The translations under genes were made by a program, and so were the position numbers. The notes under the pieces are model-generated. The model was not told where the DNA came from and did not search any database. It was given only the letters and a program-made list of their open reading frames with translations. Source: JBGSYN01 sp041750975 (GTDB lineage Bacteria > Pseudomonadota > Alphaproteobacteria > Geminicoccales > Geminicoccaceae). Taken from it: a stretch of 12,548 nucleotides of DNA. Location of the stretch: NCBI GenBank assembly GCA_041750975.1, contig JBGSYN010000020.1, forward strand, positions 1-12,548, given 5' to 3'. Below, piece by piece: positions 1 to 6,280 of the stretch (the first letter of the stretch is position 1; each line of letters starts with the position of its first letter).

Positions 1-4
1 GCGA

Positions 5-304
5 GTGACCATCCTTCGCTATTCACCGGCTTCGAGACGGGATCTCGCGAGCATCTATGCGTACACATCTCGCACGTGGGGTGAATGGCAGGCGGATAGC
101 TACCTCGACGATCTCAAAACGGGTTGCGAACGCATTGCCGACGGTTCGGCGAGTATCCGCCGACTGACATTTCGGAGCGATGCCGTGTTCAAGCTCAAAC
201 AGGGGTGGCATTTGACCATCTTCCGGCATCAAACGGACGCCTCGATTCTGATCATCCGCGTCCTGCACGAACGCATGGATATCGAAGCGCAGCTGGGCAG
301 GTGA
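5..304 (+). CDS. ParE/RelE-family type II toxin
   Basis: This 99-residue protein has the layout of ParE/RelE toxins: an N-terminal segment with YSPASRRDL, a helix around TWGEWQADSYLDDL, and a C-terminal strand region ending LIIRVLHERMD (about residues 82-92), the usual last-strand signature of ParE. ParE proteins in this superfamily typically poison DNA gyrase, whereas RelE members cleave mRNA; sequence alone does not decide which applies here. The start is taken as GTG at 5-7. A TGA at 6-8 in the preceding frame overlaps it, which is the usual coupling of a toxin to the end of its antitoxin gene, so the antitoxin (probably a CopG/RHH or Phd-type protein) should lie just left of the window. 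The length is normal for the family and no damage is seen. Family assignment is confident; the cellular target is inferred. Confidence 0.85.
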   Translation: MTILRYSPASRRDLASIYAYTSRTWGEWQADSYLDDLKTGCERIADGSASIRRLTFRSDAVFKLKQGWHLTIFRHQTDASILIIRVLHERMDIEAQLGR

Positions 305-403
305 TCGCCCGCCTGATCTTTCGCCCCTGAACTGCTGGTACAAGGATTACAATCGGAGCCTATGTGCGCTGCCTTTTGATGGCCGCATCTCCGGCAATCA
401 TCG

Positions 404-413
404 TTTGCGCAAA
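404..413. promoter_or_regulatory. Small perfect palindrome upstream of the aldo/keto reductase
   Basis: TTTGCGCAAA is a perfect 10-nt palindrome 53 nt upstream of the ATG at 467, inside the 162-nt gap between the toxin and the reductase. A CG-centred TTGCGCAA core would suit a LacI-type or similar dimeric repressor. A palindrome this short can arise by chance in GC-rich DNA and no clear -35/-10 pair accompanies it, although TACAAT at 348-353 looks like a -10 box. Weak candidate. Confidence 0.2.
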
Positions 414-466
414 TGGCGGGCGGCGTCCAGAAGTTCGGGAGGATGCAAAGTAGAGGCGGGGTAGCT

Positions 467-1462
467 ATGGAGCGGAGACGGTTGGGGCGGACGGGGCTGG
501 AGGTTTCGCTGCTGACGTTCGGCTGCGGGGCTGTCGGCGGGCTGATGACCAAGGGCGAGGCGAACGATCAGGATAGGGCCGTCGCCTGGGCACGGGACAA
601 CGGCATCAATCACTTCGACACGGCACCGCTTTACGGCAACGGTGCTTCGGAGACCAATCTGGGCCGGGCTCTCGGCAAGGCCGGCGACGATGTCGTCGTC
701 AGCACCAAGGTGAGGATCGGCGCCGAGGATCGCTCGAATCTCGACGCGACGATCCGGTCTTCGCTCGAGACCAGCCTCAGGCGATTGCGGCGCTGTCACG
801 TCGATCTCTTCCAACTCCACAACCGGGTTGCGGCGACCGCATCCGGCGATGCCGTGACCGTGCGTGACGTCCTGGACACGATCCTCCCGGTCCTCGAGAC
901 ATTGCGGGACGAGGGGAAAGTTCGATTTCTCGGCTTTACGGCCAATGGCGACACGGACGCACTCCATCAACTCGTCGCGTCGGGGAAGCTCGACACCGCC
1001 CAGGTGTTCTACAACGTGCTGACGCCATCCGCCGGAGAGATCGTGCCCAAGGGCTATCCGGGCCATGACTTCAGGCAGCTCCTGACCGCCGCCCATGGCA
1101 AGGGCGTCGGTGCGATCGTCGTTCGCGTCATGGCGGGCGGAGCGTTGACCGGGCGCGAAGAGCGCCACCCCGTCAGTGCCCAAATCGTTCAGCCGATTGG
1201 ATCGGGCCCGGACTATGCGACCGACGTGGCGAGGGCAAGACGGCTCAGCCCGTTGATCGACGAAGGTCACGCCTCAAGTTTGCCGGAACTCGCGATCCGC
1301 TATGTCATCGCCAATGCCTCGCTGGCGACGACCGAAATCGGCATCGCGACGCTCGAAGAACTGCAGCAGGCAGCGGCCGCGATCGACAAAGGCCCCCTCT
1401 CGTCGAAGGCCCTCGCCCGGATCGACGAAATCCGCACCGGCTTCATCGGCGAGTCTCCATAA
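467..1462 (+). CDS. Aldo/keto reductase
   Basis: A 331-residue NAD(P)H-dependent aldo/keto reductase, a cytosolic TIM-barrel oxidoreductase acting on aldehydes, ketones or sugars. From the chosen start it opens with the family hallmark RRLGRTGLEVS, then FDTAPLYGNGASE, STKV and LFQLHN. These supply the classic catalytic tetrad as Asp51, Tyr56, Lys81 and His118. The length is normal (about 320-340). ATG 467 is preferred over an in-frame ATG at 413 because the family consensus begins at MERRRLGRTG and a GAGGCGGG ribosome-binding stretch lies at 453-460. The extra 18 residues from 413 resemble nothing in the family. The gene lies in the same orientation as the pseudogene remnant that follows 56 nt later, suggesting both once belonged to a carbohydrate or sugar-acid cluster. 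The substrate cannot be predicted; an aldose/lactaldehyde-type activity is only one possibility. Confidence 0.9.
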   Translation: MERRRLGRTGLEVSLLTFGCGAVGGLMTKGEANDQDRAVAWARDNGINHFDTAPLYGNGASETNLGRALGKAGDDVVVSTKVRIGAEDRSNLDATIRSSLETSLRRLRRCHVDLFQLHNRVAATASGDAVTVRDVLDTILPVLETLRDEGKVRFLGFTANGDTDALHQLVASGKLDTAQVFYNVLTPSAGEIVPKGYPGHDFRQLLTAAHGKGVGAIVVRVMAGGALTGREERHPVSAQIVQPIGSGPDYATDVARARRLSPLIDEGHASSLPELAIRYVIANASLATTEIGIATLEELQQAAAAIDKGPLSSKALARIDEIRTGFIGESP

Positions 1463-1518
1463 ATAAGGAGGACGACAATCGGCTCTGTTCTGAAGCACGG
1501 GCTTCGGAGGCAGAGCGT

Positions 1519-1819
1519 TTGACAAAGGCGGCGATTTTCGGTCTCGGCTCGATGGGTTTCGCCATGGCGCAGAGCCTGCTGCGGGCCGGCCTCGGGGTAT
1601 ATGGCTTCGATGTCCGGGACGAGAGGCGGCGGAACGGTTCCGGGCCGAACGCGATGGCCTGTGGCGCCGCCGCGTTGACCGCACCGCCCGAGATCGGCGC
1701 ATCGAGGTAGAGAAGACCCCGCTCGCCGAGCCGTCTTCACAGGGAACGGGCACGAGGACGATGCCGCTATCGCCAAGGTCTATGCCCGGAACGCGCGGCT
1801 GACATGGCCCGGATCTTGA
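1519..1819 (+). pseudogene. Scrambled 3-hydroxyacid dehydrogenase (3-hydroxyisobutyrate/L-threonate dehydrogenase family), inactivated
   Basis: Only remnants of a protein normally near 300 residues survive. A TTG start at 1519 with GGAGG at 1506-1510 opens a clean Rossmann fold: KAAIFGLGSMGFAMA, then LGVYGFDVRDE. At about 1621-1625 an apparent extra dinucleotide (GAGAG for GAG) shifts the frame; reading on from 1623 restores EAAERFRAERDG, the expected helix after the second strand. Homology on this strand then stops. It resumes at about 1742-1816 in a third frame as GNGHEDDAAIAKVYARNA, which matches the GxGxEDDAAVIK-type C-terminus of L-threonate dehydrogenase-like proteins, ending at TGA 1817-1819. 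Between the two lies a piece reading on the opposite strand (separate entry). Most of the catalytic and dimerisation domain is missing, so no active enzyme can be made. The family is confident; naming it LtnD rather than GarR or MmsB is inference from the C-terminal motif. Confidence 0.82.
1657..1736 (-). pseudogene. Inverted internal fragment of the dehydrogenase pseudogene (LDAPISGG motif)
   Basis: Read on the - strand from 1736 downward, this segment gives RRLGERGLLYLDAPISGG followed by AVNAAAP. LDAPxSGG is the substrate-binding signature of 3-hydroxyisobutyrate/threonate dehydrogenases and normally lies about 115-125 residues into the protein. Here it sits between the + strand N-terminal and C-terminal remnants of the same family, in the opposite orientation. 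It has no start and runs into TGA at 1739-1737 upstream, so it is not a gene. The motif lies in the one - strand frame that holds no long open frame here. Exact edges are uncertain by roughly 10 nt on each side. The simplest reading is a local inversion with flanking deletions. Confidence 0.75.
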
Positions 1820-1830
1820 GCCGGTCGGAT

Positions 1831-2832
1831 TCAGGCACGCCGCCGTCTTCGGACCTCACAGGCGAGGCGGGCGAAGGGGTCGAGGCCGAGCTGGATCTGG
1901 ATGTCGAGGAGATCGATGAAGACCCAGTTCTCACGCAAGTGGTCGCCTTCGCGGCGGTAGAAATCCATCACCCGCATCGTGATCGGCTTGCCGGTCGCGG
2001 GCAGCCCGAGCCAGTTGCCGCCCGCATGGGTCGCGCGCACGCTGGGCCAGCCGACCCAGCCGGCATAAGAACCCTCGCCGAAACTTGCCTCGTGATTGCC
2101 GCCGACCCGATCCGGAAAGGCTTCGAGGAACGGTATCTGATGATAGTCCTGGAAACCCTTGAGACCCCGCGTCGTACCGATGCCTGCAGGCCCGTACCAC
2201 ATCATCTTGGGGTGCCAGAAACGCGTCTGCTCCATGCTTTCGAGCGTCTTGCCGTCATAGGCGCGAAGTCCGGCCCCCATGGCGCGGGCAAGATCGATGG
2301 TTTTTTGGCCCTCGGCCGCCTCCTGGGCTGCGAGCAGGATGCCGTCATGGGTGGCGGGGCCCGGAAAATGGCCTTCCGCCCCAAGGCTCGGCGGCCACAA
2401 CCGCAGATCTGCCTGACGGATCAGGTCCATGAGGTCGAACAGCATATAGCTCTCGCCGATCCGGCCATTCTCGATTGCGTGGAAACTGCCGAAACGCAGC
2501 GAGGCTACGCCCTGGGTCGGCGGCACACCGCGGAATGGTTCGACGAAGCTGCCCATGAACGTACCCATCGCGGAAAGCCAGTGCCGCTCCTTGAAGTCGC
2601 CCGCGAACAGCAGATCGATCCGGCATTCGACATCCGGCATCGCGTTCTTCAACGGCACGAAGAACCCGTCGGCGGCGGCTCGGGGGCCGGCCAAATCATT
2701 GATCGGCTGTGCGAAATGCCAGGGACCGTTCGGCAATGCCGATGCTTGGAGGAACTCTCCGATTTCGCCGGCCGGCCTATCCATCAATTCGCGCAGGAAG
2801 TCGAGAAAGTCTTGCTTGCCTTCGATCGGCAT
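1831..2832 (-). CDS. Tandem SnoaL-like (NTF2-fold, ester-cyclase type) protein
   Basis: A 333-residue protein made of two SnoaL-like NTF2-fold domains, at about residues 35-145 and 190-320. Each ends with the family's terminal-strand pattern: ESYMLFDLMDLIRQ (Asp133) and NWVFIDLLDIQIQLGLDP (Asp307). The Asp sits where SnoaL-type aldol cyclases carry their acid/base residue. The second half also has MWYGPAGIG, GLKGFQDYHQIPFLEAF and the GLPATGKPITMRVMDFY motif. No signal peptide or membrane segment is seen, so it should be cytosolic. The start at 2832 is chosen because a purine-rich AAGGGGGAAC sits just upstream and the family similarity begins there; the open frame running further upstream is antisense to the ATPase gene. 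It is divergent from the transport operon and shares its control region. Its second domain clearly resembles the single-domain protein at 7497-8018. The reaction is unknown; cyclisation, isomerisation or lactone chemistry on the imported compound is a guess. Confidence 0.88.
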   Translation of the reverse strand: MPIEGKQDFLDFLRELMDRPAGEIGEFLQASALPNGPWHFAQPINDLAGPRAAADGFFVPLKNAMPDVECRIDLLFAGDFKERHWLSAMGTFMGSFVEPFRGVPPTQGVASLRFGSFHAIENGRIGESYMLFDLMDLIRQADLRLWPPSLGAEGHFPGPATHDGILLAAQEAAEGQKTIDLARAMGAGLRAYDGKTLESMEQTRFWHPKMMWYGPAGIGTTRGLKGFQDYHQIPFLEAFPDRVGGNHEASFGEGSYAGWVGWPSVRATHAGGNWLGLPATGKPITMRVMDFYRREGDHLRENWVFIDLLDIQIQLGLDPFARLACEVRRRRRA

Positions 2833-2867
2833 CGTCGTTCCCCCTTTTTCCTGCCCCAAGCAAAAAC

Positions 2868-2889
2868 CTCTTGCATACGAATGCAAGAG
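2868..2889. promoter_or_regulatory. Perfect 9-4-9 inverted repeat, likely operator for the divergent SnoaL and transport operons
   Basis: CTCTTGCAT at 2868-2876 and its exact reverse complement ATGCAAGAG at 2881-2889 are separated by ACGA. The repeat lies 36 nt before the SnoaL start on the - strand and 40 nt before the ATPase ATG on the + strand, in the only divergent gap of the cluster (2833-2928). A symmetrical site there could control both directions. The length and TTGCAT/ATGCAA arms suit a dimeric helix-turn-helix repressor such as a GntR- or LacI-family protein; which one is unknown because no regulator gene is in the window. It could form a short hairpin but has no following T-run, so a terminator is unlikely. 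TTGCAT at 2871-2876 might double as a -35 box. Confidence 0.6.
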
Positions 2890-2928
2890 CAATTTACGCT
2901 GATTGGTAATGCAGCGGAGACGAGGCTC

Positions 2929-3984
2929 ATGGCGGGTGTCACCCTCGACCATGTCACGAAACGGTGGGGCAGCTTCTTCGGCGTTCGCGAGTTCAATCTC
3001 GAGATCGCCGACAAGGAATTCCTCGTTCTGCTCGGGCCTTCCGGTTGCGGCAAGACGACGACCATGCGGATGGTGGCGGGTCTCGAGGATCCGACCGATG
3101 GCGAGATCCGCATCGGCGAGCGGGTGGTCAACGATCTCGAGCCGAAGGACCGCGACGTCGCCATGGTGTTCCAGAGCTATGGCCTCTACCCCAACATGAA
3201 CGTCTACGAGAACATCCGCTTTCCGCTGAAGGTGCGGAAGGTGCCGACCGCGCAGCATGACGAGCGGGTACGCCGGGCCGCCGAAACCGTCGAGCTCGGC
3301 CCCTTCCTGCACCGGCTGCCGCGCGAGCTTTCGGGCGGCCAGCGGCAGCGCGTGGCCTTGGCCCGTGCCCTGGTCCGCCAGCCGACGGTGTTCTTGATGG
3401 ACGAGCCCTTGTCCAACCTCGATGCCAAACTTAGGGTCTCGACCCGGGCCCAGCTCAAGCATCTGCAGCACGATCTCGAAGTCACGACGATCTATGTGAC
3501 CCACGACCAGATCGAGGCGATGACGCTCGCCGATCGCGTCGTCGTCATGAACCAGGGCGAGATCCAGCAGATCGGCACGCCGACCGATATCTACGACAAT
3601 CCGGCCAACACCTTCGTTGCCGGCTTCATCGGCTCGCCCGCCATGAACCTGCTGGATGGCGAGCTTGATGACGGCGTTTTCACCGCCGCCGAGGTCCGGA
3701 TCGAGGGCCTGCCACGCCTCGTTTCAGGACCCGTCACCCTGGGCTACCGTGCTGAGGATGCCCAGATCGCCGAGGCCGGCCAGGGCCAGATCAACGCGCC
3801 CATTTATTCGGTAGAGTTGCTCGGCGAAGCGACGATGATCACCGTGCGTGCCGCCGCCACCCTGACTTCCGTCAAGGCCGCCAAGGATTTTCGCGCCGAA
3901 ATCGACGACGGTGTCGGCATCGCGATCGATCCCTCGATTTGTCATCTGTTCGATCATGCTAGCGGCGAACTGATTGCCGCCTGA
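2929..3984 (+). CDS. ABC transporter ATP-binding protein, MalK/UgpC/MsmX type
   Basis: A 351-residue cytoplasmic ATPase that powers CUT1-type sugar importers. Visible motifs are Walker A GPSGCGKTT (36-44), Q-loop Gln82 in VFQSYGLYPNMNV, signature LSGGQRQR (134-141), Walker B FLMDEP (155-160), D-loop SNLDAK, and switch His192 in VTHDQIEAM. The stretch GTPTDIYDNPANTFVAGFIGSPAMN leads into a C-terminal TOBE/OB-type regulatory domain. The length is typical for the MalK group. ATG 2929 is chosen because the family pattern begins at MAGVTLDHVTKRWG and GGAG/GAGG purine stretches precede it. The in-frame ATG at 2881 would start inside the inverted repeat, with no ribosome site. It is the first gene of the rightward operon and the only ATPase in view, so it may serve both permease pairs downstream. 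Confidence 0.95.
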   Translation: MAGVTLDHVTKRWGSFFGVREFNLEIADKEFLVLLGPSGCGKTTTMRMVAGLEDPTDGEIRIGERVVNDLEPKDRDVAMVFQSYGLYPNMNVYENIRFPLKVRKVPTAQHDERVRRAAETVELGPFLHRLPRELSGGQRQRVALARALVRQPTVFLMDEPLSNLDAKLRVSTRAQLKHLQHDLEVTTIYVTHDQIEAMTLADRVVVMNQGEIQQIGTPTDIYDNPANTFVAGFIGSPAMNLLDGELDDGVFTAAEVRIEGLPRLVSGPVTLGYRAEDAQIAEAGQGQINAPIYSVELLGEATMITVRAAATLTSVKAAKDFRAEIDDGVGIAIDPSICHLFDHASGELIAA

Positions 3985-4008
3985 GACACTCACAAGGGAG
4001 CCATCCGA

Positions 4009-5223
4009 ATGCTGAAGAAATTATTGCTTGCGACCGCGATTACGACGATCGGAACAGGTGCTGCCTTGGGGGAATGCGCCTTCGAGAACGACGTCCAGAT
4101 CAAGACGCTGACGGCGGGCTTCGAGGCCTGGAAGGCCGTGACGGACGCCATGGCCGAATGCGGCAACGTCCAGGCCGAACTCGATCAGGAATTCCGCACC
4201 AAGCAGCCGGCGGCCTTCGCCGCCAACCCTGCGCTCTACCAGATCGGCGGCGTTGCCAATGGCACGATCGTACCGCTCTTGAATGACGGCACGATCCGTC
4301 CGCTCAATGATCTGGTCGAGCAATACGGGCAGGACCTCGGTCCCAATCAGCTTATCACCATCGACGGCGATATCATGGCGATCGCGATGATGGTCAATGC
4401 CCAACACCTGATGTACCGCGAGGACATCCTGACCGAGCTCGGCATCGACGTGCCGACCACCTATGACGAGATGCTGGCCGCTGCGGCAACGATCCAGGAG
4501 GCGGGCGTCATCGAATATCCGCTGGGCGCTACCATGGCCACCGGCTGGAATCTCGGCGAGGACTTCGTCAATCTCTATCTGGGCTATGGCGGCGAGTTCA
4601 CCGACGAGAACAAGATGCCGACCGTCAATAACGAGGCGGGGGTCAAAACGCTCGAGACCATGAAGGCCTTGACCGAATACATGGATCCGGAATTCCTGGT
4701 CTCGGATTCGACCTATCTGCAAAAGCAGTTCCAGCAGGGCGATGTTGCGATGGCCAATTTCTGGGCCTCGCGCACCGGTGCGATGGATGACGCGAACGAA
4801 TCCTCGGTCGTGGGTAAGGTGAAGATGGCGGCGGCACCCGCCGCTGTCGAAGGCGGACCTCCGGCCACGACCATCTGGTGGGACGGCATGGTCATCGCCC
4901 GGAACATCAGCGACGAGCAGGCCGAGGCGGCGATGAAGCTGATTGCCGAGGGCCTCGACGAGGAAATGGTCAAGGCCAACAACAACGCAGCTGTCTGGCT
5001 GATCGACGGCTTCGAGGTAACACCTCTCGCCGAGGGTACCATCGCCAGTATGCAAGGCAGCGCACCCGCCTACCCCGCATCCACCGAAATGGGCCTGATG
5101 CATACGGCACTCGGCAACAATGTCGCTGATTTTCTAATTGGCTCGGAGACTGCCGAACAAACACTCGCCGATGTCGAGGCCGAATATCTGACCACGGCGC
5201 GCGAGGCCGGCCTGGTCAAGTAA
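4009..5223 (+). CDS. ABC transporter periplasmic substrate-binding protein (family 1), importer 1
   Basis: A 404-residue extracellular solute-binding protein. A lysine start (MLKKLLL), a hydrophobic core and a small-residue site ALG before residue 22 make a standard Sec signal peptide, so the mature protein should be periplasmic. The body has the two-lobe family 1 features: MYREDILTELGIDVPTTYDEML at about 130-155, the YLQKQFQQGDVAMANFWASR stretch in which the ligand-binding lobe reads the substrate, and a C-terminal helical tail. Mature Cys23 and Cys51 could form a disulfide. AAGGGAG at 3994-4000 is an excellent ribosome site 8 nt before ATG, 24 nt after the ATPase stop. It is followed by its own permease pair. 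The ligand is most likely a sugar, polyol or related polyhydroxylated molecule, but residue-level prediction is not possible here. It shares little visible similarity with the second binding protein at 8080. Confidence 0.93.
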   Translation: MLKKLLLATAITTIGTGAALGECAFENDVQIKTLTAGFEAWKAVTDAMAECGNVQAELDQEFRTKQPAAFAANPALYQIGGVANGTIVPLLNDGTIRPLNDLVEQYGQDLGPNQLITIDGDIMAIAMMVNAQHLMYREDILTELGIDVPTTYDEMLAAAATIQEAGVIEYPLGATMATGWNLGEDFVNLYLGYGGEFTDENKMPTVNNEAGVKTLETMKALTEYMDPEFLVSDSTYLQKQFQQGDVAMANFWASRTGAMDDANESSVVGKVKMAAAPAAVEGGPPATTIWWDGMVIARNISDEQAEAAMKLIAEGLDEEMVKANNNAAVWLIDGFEVTPLAEGTIASMQGSAPAYPASTEMGLMHTALGNNVADFLIGSETAEQTLADVEAEYLTTAREAGLVK

Positions 5224-5245
5224 GCGAACGTACGGGCTGGAGCGA

Positions 5246-6271
5246 ATGAAGCGACGGACCTTCTTCATCTTCGTCGGACCGTCTCTGGCGCTGATGCTGT
5301 TCTTTATCGCCCTGCCCCTGATCAGCGTCTTCGTCCAGAGTTTCTATAACAGCGAAGGCGTCTTCGACGCGGCCACCGTCGAGGAATGCACGCCCGGCTT
5401 CCCCAATCCGATCTGCCGAAGCACGACCCGCATGCGGCCAATGCTCGACGAGAATGGCAATCCTTTGACCGAAAGCAGGTTCGTCGGCCTGCAAAACTAC
5501 CAAACGTTGCTGCAACCGATGGCGGTCGCCGAGGCCTTTTCCGCGGCCGGCAGGGGGCTTGGCGGAATTCTCAACATCAGCTTCTATAAGGCACTCCGCT
5601 TTACGATCACCTTCACGCTGATAACCCTGCCGCTGGTGATCATTCTGGGTCTCGCCATCGCCGTCACGGTCAATAATGCGTCACGCGCCATTCGCGGACC
5701 CGTCATTTTCGTCTCGCTGCTGCCGTTCATCATCACGCCGGTGATCGGGGCGCTCTCGATCCGATGGCTGTTCATCGGCGACGGCATCATGACGAATTTT
5801 CTCGAATGGCTCTTGCAGCACAACGTCGCTATGTTCGCCCAGGGCTGGACCATCGAGATCCTGATGCTGTTCTTCCGGGTCTGGCATGTCGCACCCTTTG
5901 CCTTCGTCATCTTCTATGCGGCGCTGCAAACGGTGAACCAGGATGCGCTGGATGCTGCGGTCGTCGACGGCGCCTCCCGCTTCGAACGCTTTCGCTTTGT
6001 CATCATTCCGCATCTGATGCCGCTCATCATCTTCGTGTCGCTGATCCATCTGATGGACAGCTATCGCGTGTTCGAGGAGATCATCGGCTTTTCGAGCCAG
6101 GCGCATCGGATCTCCCTGCAATGGCTGACCTTCGATCTCCTGACGCCTGACGATGCCGGCAACCGGGCGATCTCGAGGGCTGCGGCATCCTCGATGCTGA
6201 CGATGATCGGCATCGTCATTCTCTTGATCCCCCTCGTCATGCGCACCTGGCGCGATCACCGGCGGGCGTGA
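5246..6271 (+). CDS. ABC sugar permease, MalF-like (importer 1)
   Basis: A 341-residue inner-membrane permease. TM1 is at about 7-32 (FIFVGPSLALMLFFIALP), and the remaining membrane spans run from about residue 110 to the end. The cytoplasmic coupling loop has the EAA-type motif DAAVVDGASRFERFRFVIIP, which docks on the ATPase. Between TM1 and TM2 sits an enlarged extracytoplasmic loop of about 75 residues, with Cys48 and Cys57 and LDENGNPLTESRFVGLQNY. MalF-type subunits often carry extra periplasmic material here, and the cysteines could form a disulfide. ATG 5246 has GGAG at 5239-5242, closer than ideal, 22 nt after the binding-protein stop. It pairs with the permease at 6281. Confidence 0.93.
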   Translation: MKRRTFFIFVGPSLALMLFFIALPLISVFVQSFYNSEGVFDAATVEECTPGFPNPICRSTTRMRPMLDENGNPLTESRFVGLQNYQTLLQPMAVAEAFSAAGRGLGGILNISFYKALRFTITFTLITLPLVIILGLAIAVTVNNASRAIRGPVIFVSLLPFIITPVIGALSIRWLFIGDGIMTNFLEWLLQHNVAMFAQGWTIEILMLFFRVWHVAPFAFVIFYAALQTVNQDALDAAVVDGASRFERFRFVIIPHLMPLIIFVSLIHLMDSYRVFEEIIGFSSQAHRISLQWLTFDLLTPDDAGNRAISRAAASSMLTMIGIVILLIPLVMRTWRDHRRA

Positions 6272-6280
6272 GGGTACGAA

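Noticed and set aside
1804..2928. Open frame extending the ATPase gene upstream by 375 codons
   Set aside because: It is antisense to the tandem SnoaL gene, has no family similarity, and the ATPase consensus begins at ATG 2929.
2881..2928. ATG at 2881 as the ATPase start
   Set aside because: It lies inside the inverted repeat, has no ribosome site, and adds 16 residues foreign to the family.
2833..3504. Minus-strand extension of the tandem SnoaL frame
   Set aside because: It is antisense to the ATPase gene. SnoaL similarity and a ribosome site both support the start at 2832.
4021..5103. A 360-codon minus-strand open frame opposite the first binding protein
   Set aside because: It is a GC-rich antisense shadow of a clear family 1 binding protein, low in complexity and rich in His, Arg and Asp, with no recognisable domain.
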